Source: JANRJY01 sp033763735 (GTDB lineage Bacteria; Bacteroidota; Bacteroidia; Cytophagales; UBA9547). From it: a stretch of 64,000 nucleotides of DNA. The notes below the pieces were generated by a model. It was not told where the DNA came from. It worked only from the letters and a program-made list of their open reading frames with translations, and searched no databases. Of the stretch, positions 42,221 to 51,645 are shown one piece after another. The stretch covers positions 1 through 64,000 of the forward strand of contig JANRJY010000025.1 in the NCBI GenBank assembly GCA_033763735.1. Direction: 5' to 3'. Both the position numbers and the translations under genes were made by a program. Positions within the stretch are counted from its first letter, which is position 1. Each line of letters begins with the position of its first letter.

Positions 42221-43582
42221 ATGGGGATATTTGCATTTATATTATTTTTTATTTTAGGATTTGCGTTGGTTAACCGATTTGCCAATACACTTTCAATTAT
42301 CGAAAAAATTGGTTTTTCTTTTCCTATTGGATTGGGGTTGGTTACTGTACTTATGTTTTTGTTGGATATCAGCAAAGTTGGAATTACAATAGCTCCTATA
42401 TTATTAGGAGTAATAATTTTAATAATATTATTTGGGTATCCACTTTTTAAAACTACACGGCTATATTGGATTGATTCTTTCAAATTACTTAACATTAAAT
42501 ACTCCTTTGGATGGTTTTTCTTAATTGGATTTATAATTTACTTACTTTATGGTATAACTTCTAAAGGACTTTATTGGCCTCCTGCAGAACACGATTCGTT
42601 GACAGGATACGACTTACAAGCCAAAATGATAGCAAATGAAGGTACATTTGTAACAAGTCAATTTGATTATCCTTACAACAGCACCTATGACTTAGCAAGG
42701 TTTATTTACCCTCCTTTATCATCTGCTGGATTTGCATTAGCTTATATATTTGGATTTGACAATAGTAAAATAACAGTTATCTTATTGTTTTACAGCCTTT
42801 TAATCTCATTTTATGGATTAATCCGTAAGTCAATTAATGATACTTGGGCGCTGTTATTCACTTTTTTTATGATGATAACACCTGAAATGTTTTCGCATGC
42901 CTCTCTTTCACTAACAAATCTCCCAAACACAGTATATACTTCTATTTCAGTTATTTGCTTGTATTATTGGCTTATTTCCAATGATAAGTCCTATTTTATT
43001 ATTTCATTAAGTTGTATGTTTTTGAGTAATTGGAGTCGAAGTGATAGCATAGTTTTTGTAATAGCTACCCTTGCAGTTATTCTATTTTTTAACTTAAAAA
43101 ATATTCAATGGAAGAATATAATAATTTATGGAGTAATTTCAATAATTCCATTTATTGTATGGGGATTATTTATAAAGATGAATATTGGTGCAAATTCTTC
43201 TGACTTTTTTGTCAAAACGTTGTTTTGGGATAGCCAAAAAATGTCTGAAATATTGTCCAAATGTATGGTAATTGTGCTTGGAAATGGCGTATATTATGGA
43301 ATCACCTTTTTTGTATTTGTGGCAATTGCCGGATTGAATGTGGTTGATATATTTCAAACAAGAAATCCGGTAGCAATGTTTATATTTATTGCTTGGATGG
43401 GTTATACACTTTTATATTATCAAATAGATTATAATTTTGCAGGTAGTATTGATGCATATATTAATGCTTCGTATAAAAGAGGGATGTTTAACTTTGTACC
43501 ATTATGCTGGTTCTTTATTGGAACAAGTCCATTTTCAATAAAATGGCTGGGAAAAGCAGATATGTTTTTTAACAAAAACTAA
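42221..43582 (+). CDS. Polytopic membrane protein, GT-C glycosyltransferase-like
   Basis: A 453-residue protein with about ten to twelve membrane helices. Between helices near residue 120 lies an extracytoplasmic loop AEHDSLTGYDLQAKM, in the place where GT-C enzymes carry their catalytic Asp/Glu pair. GT-C enzymes transfer sugars from polyprenyl-phosphate on the outer face of the membrane. It pairs with the preceding single-pass protein. No specific family is recognised. Confidence 0.55.
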   Translation: MGIFAFILFFILGFALVNRFANTLSIIEKIGFSFPIGLGLVTVLMFLLDISKVGITIAPILLGVIILIILFGYPLFKTTRLYWIDSFKLLNIKYSFGWFFLIGFIIYLLYGITSKGLYWPPAEHDSLTGYDLQAKMIANEGTFVTSQFDYPYNSTYDLARFIYPPLSSAGFALAYIFGFDNSKITVILLFYSLLISFYGLIRKSINDTWALLFTFFMMITPEMFSHASLSLTNLPNTVYTSISVICLYYWLISNDKSYFIISLSCMFLSNWSRSDSIVFVIATLAVILFFNLKNIQWKNIIIYGVISIIPFIVWGLFIKMNIGANSSDFFVKTLFWDSQKMSEILSKCMVIVLGNGVYYGITFFVFVAIAGLNVVDIFQTRNPVAMFIFIAWMGYTLLYYQIDYNFAGSIDAYINASYKRGMFNFVPLCWFFIGTSPFSIKWLGKADMFFNKN

Positions 43583-43586
43583 TAAC

Positions 43587-44126
43587 GTGGGGAACAGAAA
43601 AGTAATATTGTATATTTCGATGAGTTTAGACGGGTTTATTGCCCGTCAGAATGATGATATTGAATGGCTTTCATTGGTTGAAAAGAAAGGAGAGGATTAT
43701 GGTTATAATGAATTCTATAATACAATTGACACAGTAATCATGGGTCGTAGAACTTATGAAAAAGTGCTATCATTTGGAATAGATTTCCCGCATAGAAACA
43801 AAAAATGCTTTGTTTTTTCTTCTGCCAAAACTTTTATAGACCCATACGTAACATTTGTTGATCAATCTCCTGAAATTTGGCTTAAGAAGTATAAAACAAC
43901 TGAAGGTGGCGATATTTACTGCGATGGTGGTGCTACATTGGTACACACTTTGCTGAAATATGGATTAATTGACGAAATGGTTATCTCAATAATACCAATT
44001 TTATTAGGCGAAGGCAAAAGATTGTTTTCCAGACATTTACCTGAAAATTCTGTAAAACTTATTAATTCTAATACCTTTGATACAGGTTTAGTACAGTTGA
44101 CATATAAAATATTGATTAAAAAATAA
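43587..44126 (+). CDS. Dihydrofolate reductase / RibD C-terminal family protein
   Basis: A 179-residue cytoplasmic protein of the RibD-C fold (YwjB/YyaP group). It starts at GTG with the pattern VILYISMSLDGFIA, then TVIMGRRTYEKVL, GGDIYCDGGATLVHTLL and IPILLGEGKRLF. The family reduces pterin- or riboflavin-precursor-like substrates with NADPH, but members of this group have no settled role. It lies between glycan genes without an evident link to them. Confidence 0.82.
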   Translation: MGNRKVILYISMSLDGFIARQNDDIEWLSLVEKKGEDYGYNEFYNTIDTVIMGRRTYEKVLSFGIDFPHRNKKCFVFSSAKTFIDPYVTFVDQSPEIWLKKYKTTEGGDIYCDGGATLVHTLLKYGLIDEMVISIIPILLGEGKRLFSRHLPENSVKLINSNTFDTGLVQLTYKILIKK

Positions 44127-44206
44127 TATTTTTATTTCAAAACAAAACATCTGTAAATAAATGAATCACAATGAAAAATGTAGTTTATTTTCTAATTTTT
44201 TAAAAT

Positions 44207-46231
44207 ATGAAAAATTCTAAAAATAAATCTTTAGAAAATAATACATCTTCCAATCTTGCCTCTTTACAACAAAGAGCCAATAATGATTTTTTTAGTTTTA
44301 ATTTCGGCAATAAAGAAAAGTGGTTTATAGGAATTTCACTTTTACTATACTTTTCATTCATATTATTGAAATGGAATGGTTCATCAATTTCAGTATGGAA
44401 TCAAATATTTGGAACCATTCAAAACACTAAAAAAAGTGTAATTTTTGGAGAAGCAGTACCCATCAGACAAGATGAATGGATGGTTTATACACCCATGCTT
44501 TTAAACCAATACGAAAATGGAATGAATGTTATAAATGAAAGTTTAGGAGAAGGTAATATAACATTACCTATTAATGTTCCAGTGAAACATTTTTCTATTT
44601 TTTTCAAACCCAACATGATATTTTTTTTATTTCTTAATAAAGAACAAGGGTATTCTGCTTTTTGGAATTTCAAAATCTTTGGGATTATTATTTCTGTTTT
44701 TTTGTTTTTGAGTTGTCTAACTAAAAACAATTTTTTACTTTCCGTTTTTGGGGCATTTTGGGTGTATTTGTCTCCTGTTACACAATGGTGGTTTTCTACA
44801 AATATTCCGGAAATGACTACATCATTTTGCCTTACATTCTTTTTTTTAATTCAGTTTATTAATTCTACGAAAAAATTACACTCTATTCTTTATTCGTTTG
44901 GTCTTGTATATTCCATGTTTTTCTTTGCAATGCAATTATATCCGCCATATATGTTTCCCTTTGCCCATTTTGGAGTTTTTTTATTGATTGCAATTATTTT
45001 TGAAAAGAGAGAGTTAATCAAATTGGTTTTTTTGGATAAGATCAAAATGATTAGCTTCATTTTTTTGACTATTATTTCAGGACTATTGTTTGCACTTTTT
45101 TTACAAGAAATGAAAAGTATTGTTGACACAATGTTACAAACGGAATATCCTGGAAAACGAGATTTTACTGGGGTAACCATTATATCTTATTTAGATGCAT
45201 TTACAGCATACTTTGATTTCTTTCATACTAAAACTAAATTTCCAATGTATCCCGGTAGTGGAAGTCAATCAGAAATAGCAGAGGCTTTATGGATATTTCC
45301 ATTTGCTTTTTTTGGTGTCGTTTATAATGCCATTAGATATAAGACACACGATTATGTTTTATACGTTTTCCTGATTTATTTCATCTTTATTGTGCTATGG
45401 GTTTTTGTTGGTCTACCTCCTTTTTTGTACAAAATTTTACTTTTAGATATGACTACCCCTGATCGAGGAAGTCAAATAATAGGAATTTGTGGAATCTTTA
45501 TAACGATTATTTATATATCTAGAACGAGTAAAAATGCAAATATGAATACCTTTGCATCAATTATTTTTTCTATATTAATTTTTGTCTTTGTTGCATTTAT
45601 TGGATATAAATCAAATGAAGTTTTAAATAATTTTTTTACAAGTACTCAAATTTTAGTTGCTGCATTCTTAATCTCGTTATCAGGCTTTTGCATGTTTAAT
45701 TTTAATAATATGTTTTTAAGATTTGGTTTTGTAGGTATTATTTTATTTATATCTTTCAAAAATATTGCCATAAATCCGATACAAGTTGGACTTTCTCCTA
45801 TTACCAAAAATCCATTATATGATAATGTAAAATCAATTTACCGTTTAAATCCTGATAAAGGTTGGATTGTTATGGGTAGTTCTATGGTAGCAAATTTCAT
45901 AAGATGCACAGGAGCTAAAGTAATTAACGGTGTCAATTATATTCCTAATTACAAATATACGTCTGTATTGGACCCTGAAAATAAAAACAAAAAAGTTTAC
46001 AACAGATATGCCCACATTACATGTTATCCGTTTATTAATAATACAGATACCATTGCATTTACGCTTAATAATGCTGATGCATACTCAATGGGTATCGACC
46101 CTTCTTCTGAAAAACTCAAAAAAATAGGAGTGAAATATGTTGTTTTTACTTACGATCCCCAACCTATTGAGGTTAGAAATCTAGAACAAATCTCAAAAGA
46201 TGGCATATCAATTTATCAATTTAAAGACTAA
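44207..46231 (+). CDS. Large polytopic membrane protein, YfhO/GT-C-like, paralogue A
   Basis: A 674-residue protein with about a dozen membrane helices (from about residue 45 to 510) and a soluble C-terminal domain (about 530-674). The first large outer loop has IRQDEWMVYTPML, an Asp-Glu-Trp motif in the expected GT-C catalytic position, and later QWWFSTNIPEM. The C-terminus has TGAKVINGVNYIPNYK, NRYAHITCYPFIN and VFTYDPQPIEVR. It is clearly homologous along its whole length to the protein at 51646-53652. It is the first gene of the compact run ending at 60619. Transfer of a sugar from a polyprenyl-phosphate donor is an inference. Confidence 0.65.
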   Translation: MKNSKNKSLENNTSSNLASLQQRANNDFFSFNFGNKEKWFIGISLLLYFSFILLKWNGSSISVWNQIFGTIQNTKKSVIFGEAVPIRQDEWMVYTPMLLNQYENGMNVINESLGEGNITLPINVPVKHFSIFFKPNMIFFLFLNKEQGYSAFWNFKIFGIIISVFLFLSCLTKNNFLLSVFGAFWVYLSPVTQWWFSTNIPEMTTSFCLTFFFLIQFINSTKKLHSILYSFGLVYSMFFFAMQLYPPYMFPFAHFGVFLLIAIIFEKRELIKLVFLDKIKMISFIFLTIISGLLFALFLQEMKSIVDTMLQTEYPGKRDFTGVTIISYLDAFTAYFDFFHTKTKFPMYPGSGSQSEIAEALWIFPFAFFGVVYNAIRYKTHDYVLYVFLIYFIFIVLWVFVGLPPFLYKILLLDMTTPDRGSQIIGICGIFITIIYISRTSKNANMNTFASIIFSILIFVFVAFIGYKSNEVLNNFFTSTQILVAAFLISLSGFCMFNFNNMFLRFGFVGIILFISFKNIAINPIQVGLSPITKNPLYDNVKSIYRLNPDKGWIVMGSSMVANFIRCTGAKVINGVNYIPNYKYTSVLDPENKNKKVYNRYAHITCYPFINNTDTIAFTLNNADAYSMGIDPSSEKLKKIGVKYVVFTYDPQPIEVRNLEQISKDGISIYQFKD

Positions 46232-46233
46232 AA

Positions 46234-47475
46234 ATGTATAAAGAAGTTAATGTTTGCCGAATTTGCGGTAACACAAAATTTGAACCTATAGTTTCTCTTG
46301 GTGTCCAATCACTTACCGGTGTTTTTCCAAAATCTATTGACGATAAAGTTGATAAAGGTCCCCTTGATTTAGTACAATGTAAAGGAGATAATTCATGTGG
46401 ATTAGTACAATTAAAACATTCTTTTAGTCATGAAGAAATGTATGGAATGAATTATGGGTATAGATCAGGGCTAAACAAATCTATGGTTATGCATTTGTCC
46501 TCAATAACAAAGAAAGTTTCTCAAATTATTGAATTAAAAGACAATGATGTAATAATTGATATTGGAAGCAATGATTCAACCTTATTGCAATCATATGCCC
46601 AGGTAACAAAGGCAAAACTTAATTTAATAGGAATTGACCCAACCGGAATCAAGTTTAAAAAGTATTACCCTGAAAATATTAATTTGATTGCTGACTTTTT
46701 TTCTGCAAATATCTTTAAAAAGGCTTATCCAAACAAAAAAGCTAAAGTTGTTTCTTCAATTGCAATGTTTTACGATTTAGAAGACCCTACTTCATTTATG
46801 GAGGACATTTATAATGTGTTATCTGACGATGGAATTTGGATATTTGAACAAAGCTATCTTTTAACCATGTTGGAAGTCAATGCATATGACACAATTTGTC
46901 ATGAACATATCGAATATTATGCAATAAGACAAATTGAATGGATGGCTAAAAAAGTTGGTTTCAAGCTTGTTGATATTATCTTAAATGATATCAATGGAGG
47001 AAGTTTTCAAATAATTTGCACAAAGGCTATAAATAATAATATTAAATCAAGCAGTAATTTGGACAAATTAATAATCAATGAGAATGACAACCTTCATAAA
47101 CTTTTGATTAATTATAAAATACAGGTTGAAAATCATCGTAATGAATTAATAAAATTATTAACCAAACTTAAAACTGAAGGCAAAAAAGTATTTGGTTATG
47201 GGGCCTCCACAAAGGGAAATGTTATATTACAATATTGCGGCATTGATAAAAATTTGATGCCTTACATCGCAGAAGTAAATGAAGATAAGTTTGGATCTTT
47301 TACACCAGGCACTCTAATTCCAATTATCTCTGAAAATGAAGCAAGAGCATTAAAACCGGATTATTTCCTGGTTTTACCTTGGCATTTTAGAGCAGGCATT
47401 TTAGAAAGAGAAAAAGAGTTTTTAAAAAATGGAGGTAAATTCATTTTTCCATTGCCAAAAATTGAAATAGTTTGA
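46234..47475 (+). CDS. Sugar C-methyltransferase-like SAM enzyme
   Basis: A 413-residue protein of the NDP-sugar C-methyltransferase type. An N-terminal zinc-binding segment starts CRICGN, its second Cys pair being CKGDNSC, spaced wider than the usual C-x2-C. The SAM domain has VIIDIGSNDSTLL, and the C-terminal Methyltransf_14 region has FGYGASTKGNVILQY. Known members methylate a carbon of nucleotide-linked keto-deoxysugars. A second enzyme of the same build lies at 58482-59690. The downstream dehydratase-like gene overlaps its stop. Confidence 0.82.
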   Translation: MYKEVNVCRICGNTKFEPIVSLGVQSLTGVFPKSIDDKVDKGPLDLVQCKGDNSCGLVQLKHSFSHEEMYGMNYGYRSGLNKSMVMHLSSITKKVSQIIELKDNDVIIDIGSNDSTLLQSYAQVTKAKLNLIGIDPTGIKFKKYYPENINLIADFFSANIFKKAYPNKKAKVVSSIAMFYDLEDPTSFMEDIYNVLSDDGIWIFEQSYLLTMLEVNAYDTICHEHIEYYAIRQIEWMAKKVGFKLVDIILNDINGGSFQIICTKAINNNIKSSSNLDKLIINENDNLHKLLINYKIQVENHRNELIKLLTKLKTEGKKVFGYGASTKGNVILQYCGIDKNLMPYIAEVNEDKFGSFTPGTLIPIISENEARALKPDYFLVLPWHFRAGILEREKEFLKNGGKFIFPLPKIEIV

Positions 47476-48425
47476 TGAGAAAAACTGCTTTAATTGTTGG
47501 ATTTACTGGACAAGATGGTCAAATTCTATGGAAGTATCTTGAAAATTTAGGTTACAATTTAATAGGTATTTCAACAAACAAAATAATTTCGAACTATTAT
47601 AGTCTAAATCACTCTAATTTTAATATAAGTTCTGAATCAGATATTAAATCATTGATTTCAACTATATATATTGATGAAATATACTTTCTTGCAGCTGTGC
47701 ACCAATCTTCTACTGACGTACTTGATAACGAATTAGATTATTTTAGGAAAAGTAATGAAGTAAATTTTGTATCTCCAAGTACAATTCTTTCTTGTATTTT
47801 TAACTATTCAAAAAAGACCAAATTTTTTTATGCTTCATCTTCTCACATTTTTAGAGGCTCAGTACAAACGCCACAAAATGAAGAAACAAAACCAGTTCCG
47901 TTGTGTATATACGGAATTACAAAAACTTCTGGTACTTATATTACTCAGTACTTTGCAAATAAAGGTGTATTTGCTTCTGTGGGAATCTTATATAATCACG
48001 AGTCAATTTTTAGAGATCGAAAATTCGTTTCACAAAAAATTATAAAAGGAGCAGTTGCAATCAAAAAAGGACTTTTAGATTCATTAACTTTGGGCTCATT
48101 GGATGCTAAAATTGATTGGGGTTATGCACCTGATTTTGTAAAGGCTTATCATATGATCTTAAATATTTCAAAGCCAGATACTTTTATTATAAGTACATAT
48201 AAGCTGACATCTATTGCTGATTTTGTAGAAGAAACCTTTAATCAGCTCGGACTGGACTGGAGAAAATATATTAAAATTGACAGTGAAATCATAAAGAAAG
48301 GCTTACAAAACAATCTTTTAGGAGATCATTCTAAGCTAAAAAATATGACTGGATGGTATCCTGAAACCACTTTTTCTGAAATGATTAAAATATTATTAGA
48401 TTATGAACTTAGCAACAATGGATAA
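47475..48425 (+). CDS. GDP-mannose 4,6-dehydratase-like SDR
   Basis: A 316-residue extended SDR. GFTGQDGQIL at the N-terminus is the form typical of GDP-mannose 4,6-dehydratases. SSSHIFRG and YGITK supply Ser, Tyr and Lys, and WGYAPDFVKAYHMIL matches the GMD signature. The ATG overlaps the previous stop by one base, and a TTG just before it is less likely. Next to GDP-heptose genes it may dehydrate GDP-D-glycero-D-manno-heptose, as in the 6-deoxyheptose pathways of Yersinia and Campylobacter; GDP-mannose is the alternative. Confidence 0.78.
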   Translation: MRKTALIVGFTGQDGQILWKYLENLGYNLIGISTNKIISNYYSLNHSNFNISSESDIKSLISTIYIDEIYFLAAVHQSSTDVLDNELDYFRKSNEVNFVSPSTILSCIFNYSKKTKFFYASSSHIFRGSVQTPQNEETKPVPLCIYGITKTSGTYITQYFANKGVFASVGILYNHESIFRDRKFVSQKIIKGAVAIKKGLLDSLTLGSLDAKIDWGYAPDFVKAYHMILNISKPDTFIISTYKLTSIADFVEETFNQLGLDWRKYIKIDSEIIKKGLQNNLLGDHSKLKNMTGWYPETTFSEMIKILLDYELSNNG

Positions 48426-49158
48426 TTTATCAGAAATTCTTGTAGCAATTCCAACATATAATGAAGCTGAAAATGTCAAAAAATTATTTGAACAAATTTT
48501 TAAACTCAATTTCAAGAAAGATATTTTGTTTTTGGATGACAACTCTCCGGATGGAACAGGTGAAATAATTAAAATGATCCAATCAGAAAATAAAAATGTT
48601 TTTGCTATACATAGAATAGGTAAGCTTGGAATTGGTAGTGCTCATCAAGAAATCATTAATTTTGCATATCAAAAAGGATATAAAATTCTTGTTACAATGG
48701 ATTGTGATTTTACACATTCCCCATCATCAATAATTGACTTCATTAATAACTCCGACAATTATGATGTAGTAGTAGGTTCAAGATATATGAAAAAAGATAG
48801 TCTCAAGGACTGGAATCTAATCCGAAAATTTTTAACCAATTTTGGCCATATACTAACAAAGTATGTTTTAAATTTGAAAGAAGATGCAACAGGAGCCTTT
48901 CGATTATACAAATTAAATAATATTCCAAAGCAACTTTTCTCATTAGTTGAGTCAAAAAGCTATTCTTTTTTCTTTGAAAGTCTGTTTATTATTTCCTTCA
49001 ATAAATTTAAAATAAAAGAAATACCTATAGATTTGCCTTCACGTACTTATGGAAATTCAAAAATGGAAATAAAAGATGTTATTAAGAGTTTAAAATATTT
49101 GTATTTATTATTAATGAGAAAATATTTTAACAGGCAGTCCTTAATAATCAAGAATTAA
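48418..49158 (+). CDS. DPM1-like family 2 glycosyltransferase
   Basis: A 246-residue GT-A enzyme. The start at MDNLSEIL overlaps the previous gene by 8 bases; an ATG five codons earlier is possible. AIPTYNEAENV, FLDDNSPDGTG and the metal-binding DCDFTHSP are those of dolichol/polyprenyl-phosphate mannose synthases. The C-terminus RKYFNR has no membrane helix, the short soluble type. It would load a sugar from a GDP donor onto polyprenyl phosphate for the GT-C enzymes around it. Confidence 0.85.
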   Translation: MDNLSEILVAIPTYNEAENVKKLFEQIFKLNFKKDILFLDDNSPDGTGEIIKMIQSENKNVFAIHRIGKLGIGSAHQEIINFAYQKGYKILVTMDCDFTHSPSSIIDFINNSDNYDVVVGSRYMKKDSLKDWNLIRKFLTNFGHILTKYVLNLKEDATGAFRLYKLNNIPKQLFSLVESKSYSFFFESLFIISFNKFKIKEIPIDLPSRTYGNSKMEIKDVIKSLKYLYLLLMRKYFNRQSLIIKN

Positions 49159-49159
49159 T

Positions 49160-49843
49160 ATGGCACTAACTTACGAACAAATAGAACAAGATTGGGAGAT
49201 TTACTGGGGAGCTCAAGGTAAACCCACCAGTAAAACATATGATTTAATCGCAGAGTTTTACAGAAGAAATATTATTATTAAAATTCTGAATCATTTCTTA
49301 AAAAAACATTATAAAGAGCATGAAAATGTTTTGCATGCCGGATGCGGAAGTGGACAAGTTGATTTAGATGCTAATATTTACTTGAATATTACAGCTCTTG
49401 ACATATCATCAAAAGCGCTTGAAATTTACAAAAAAGTTAATCCTTCTAATAAAAAAACAGTAAAGGGAACAATTTTTGATTTGCCGTTTGAAGACAACTC
49501 TTTTGATGGAATTTATAACCTTGGAGTTATGGAACACTTTACTGAAGAAGAAATTCAACTGATCTTGAAAGAATTCAAAAGAGTAGTCAAAAAAGAAGGT
49601 AAGATTATTTTATTCTGGCCTCCTACCCGTGGAATCACTGTTAATTTCTTAGACTCAGTACATTTTATTTGTAATAAGATATTTCAAATGAATGTTAAAC
49701 TCCATCCCGATGAGATTACAAGAATCAGATCCAAAAAACATGCTCAAGAAATTATCGAAAAATCTGGAATGAATTTGATTGACTATTATTTTGGCATTAA
49801 AGATATATTCACTCAAGCAGTTATAGTTGCTCAAAAAAAATAG
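49160..49843 (+). CDS. Class I SAM-dependent methyltransferase
   Basis: A 227-residue protein with Rossmann motif I VLHAGCGSGQVDLD, a second acidic loop ITALDISSKALEIY, and the motif IYNLGVMEHFTEEE of Methyltransf_11/25 enzymes. It starts one base after the DPM1-like gene. Probably methylates a sugar hydroxyl or a lipid-linked intermediate; the position is unknown. Confidence 0.82.
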   Translation: MALTYEQIEQDWEIYWGAQGKPTSKTYDLIAEFYRRNIIIKILNHFLKKHYKEHENVLHAGCGSGQVDLDANIYLNITALDISSKALEIYKKVNPSNKKTVKGTIFDLPFEDNSFDGIYNLGVMEHFTEEEIQLILKEFKRVVKKEGKIILFWPPTRGITVNFLDSVHFICNKIFQMNVKLHPDEITRIRSKKHAQEIIEKSGMNLIDYYFGIKDIFTQAVIVAQKK

Positions 49844-49851
49844 GCTTTGTT

Positions 49852-51633
49852 ATGAATTTGGACAAAAAAAATAAACTAAGCAATATACTTCCTTCTGTAT
49901 TTGTTGCAATAGTAATAATTAGTTTCAGCTTTAGTTTGTTTAAGAATATTTCTTACCCATTGCTTTGGAATGATGAAACTGATGCAGCTATGTGGTCAAC
50001 CAGAATAATGGAGTTTGGCTATCCTAAAGTTCATGATGGTAAAAACAAAGTATTTTTAGTATATGCCCCAAATATGAAAATGGGCTATAAAAAGGAACAT
50101 GATGCATATATTTATATAACTTGGGGTGGGTATTATTTTGCGGTAATTGGAGAATTTCTTTCAAAATTTACAAACGACATTTATGTTAAAACGGCTTTAA
50201 TGCGCATTCCTTTCGCTTTGGCCGGTTTTATTGGTATTATTTTGATGGTGTTATCGATCAAAGACTTTTTCCTCCAAAATCGAACATTACTTTGGTTAGC
50301 AATCATATTTGGTATTTTTGAAATTTTATCCATATCACTTGTATTACACATGCGAGAAGTACGATATTTTTCTTTAGTAATCTTTTTTACAGGAATATTG
50401 TTTTTTATATTTTTTAGGTTTCAGCTTCTTAATAAAATGTCATTAATCGCTTATAGTATTGCAATGACTATCTTGTTATTCTTAACATTCAATACTAATT
50501 TTATAGTTTTTGCAATTTTTGTTGGAACAATTGGATTTTATCAATTCATTTTATTTTTATTTCAATTTAAAAATGGTAAATCATTTGACAAAAAATCAGG
50601 TAATACTGAATCATGGAAAGTCAGAATCATAAATCTATTTATTCAATATATACCTTTGTTTATTTCTATATTGTTGGCAATTCCACTGATTTCTTATTTT
50701 GAAATAATTGAATCATCTGCTGAATTGTCAAAATTCAAAAATTTCAATTTAAATCTTTATTTTTCAAATCTTTCAAGTGTGTTAAAATACTTTACTAAAC
50801 TTGAATATCTATATCTGGCAATCGTTGTCAAAATTATTCTTTTATTAACTTTTTTAACCGTAAAAAAATCTATATCCGAAAAACCAACCAAAAACAAAGA
50901 AAATGAAATTGTAATTACTAAAATTCCATTTACAATCAATTATAAAATAATGGTTTCAAATTTTATGTTATTATTTATTTTAATTTATGCGCTTATTAAT
51001 TGTCGATTACCATATTTTTATGTGCGCCATTTTATTGTATTACAACCTGTAATGTCACTTATGATGGTATTGGATATTTTTATTGTTTTTCAAATTTTTA
51101 ATGAAAATGTTAAAAAAACCAGTATAACTTTTTCAAAAGCACTAATTTCTTTTGTCATTATTATTGCGTTTGCAGTTAACACAGGTAACAAATTAAAATA
51201 TATTAATTTGCACTTATATGAACTAACTCATCAATATAAAGGAGTGCTTGATTATATTATTCCCTATATTAAGGAAAACTATAAAAACCCTGAGAAACTA
51301 ACAATTGCTACGAATTATGAAGAATTAGCTTATATGTTTTACTTAAAATCTAAAACTACAATAGGTTTTATTAAAAATAATTTAGAAGAAGACAAAAAAT
51401 ATCAACCTGATATTATTATTTACAGAAGAGGTTGGGGTTGGCAAAATGACCAAAATATTTTTAATGATTTCTTTCAAAAAGCCAAATACAAACCCATACA
51501 ATTTCCGGTAGTGGATTTCTATGTGAATAATATGCCAGAAATAAATGAAAAAGATCCGGTTACACATCAGTTTAAGACATTAACAACGAATGACCCTAAT
51601 CAGATGATGACAATATATGTTAAAGAAGATTAA
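49852..51633 (+). CDS. ArnT/GT39-like polytopic glycosyltransferase
   Basis: A 593-residue membrane protein. After the first helix (about 12-32), WNDETDAAMWSTRIMEFG carries the Asp-Glu pair characteristic of family 39/83 GT-C enzymes. About eleven more helices and a soluble C-terminal extracytoplasmic domain (about 450-593) follow. It should transfer a sugar from polyprenyl phosphate to a glycan, lipid A or protein on the outer side of the inner membrane. It belongs to the same run as paralogues A and B but is not closely similar to them. Confidence 0.75.
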   Translation: MNLDKKNKLSNILPSVFVAIVIISFSFSLFKNISYPLLWNDETDAAMWSTRIMEFGYPKVHDGKNKVFLVYAPNMKMGYKKEHDAYIYITWGGYYFAVIGEFLSKFTNDIYVKTALMRIPFALAGFIGIILMVLSIKDFFLQNRTLLWLAIIFGIFEILSISLVLHMREVRYFSLVIFFTGILFFIFFRFQLLNKMSLIAYSIAMTILLFLTFNTNFIVFAIFVGTIGFYQFILFLFQFKNGKSFDKKSGNTESWKVRIINLFIQYIPLFISILLAIPLISYFEIIESSAELSKFKNFNLNLYFSNLSSVLKYFTKLEYLYLAIVVKIILLLTFLTVKKSISEKPTKNKENEIVITKIPFTINYKIMVSNFMLLFILIYALINCRLPYFYVRHFIVLQPVMSLMMVLDIFIVFQIFNENVKKTSITFSKALISFVIIIAFAVNTGNKLKYINLHLYELTHQYKGVLDYIIPYIKENYKNPEKLTIATNYEELAYMFYLKSKTTIGFIKNNLEEDKKYQPDIIIYRRGWGWQNDQNIFNDFFQKAKYKPIQFPVVDFYVNNMPEINEKDPVTHQFKTLTTNDPNQMMTIYVKED

Positions 51634-51645
51634 TTATTAAAACAA

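Noticed and set aside
43587..44126. RibD-C/DHFR-like gene as a glycan enzyme
   Set aside because: All motifs are those of the reductase family; its place among glycan genes is not enough to assign a glycan role.
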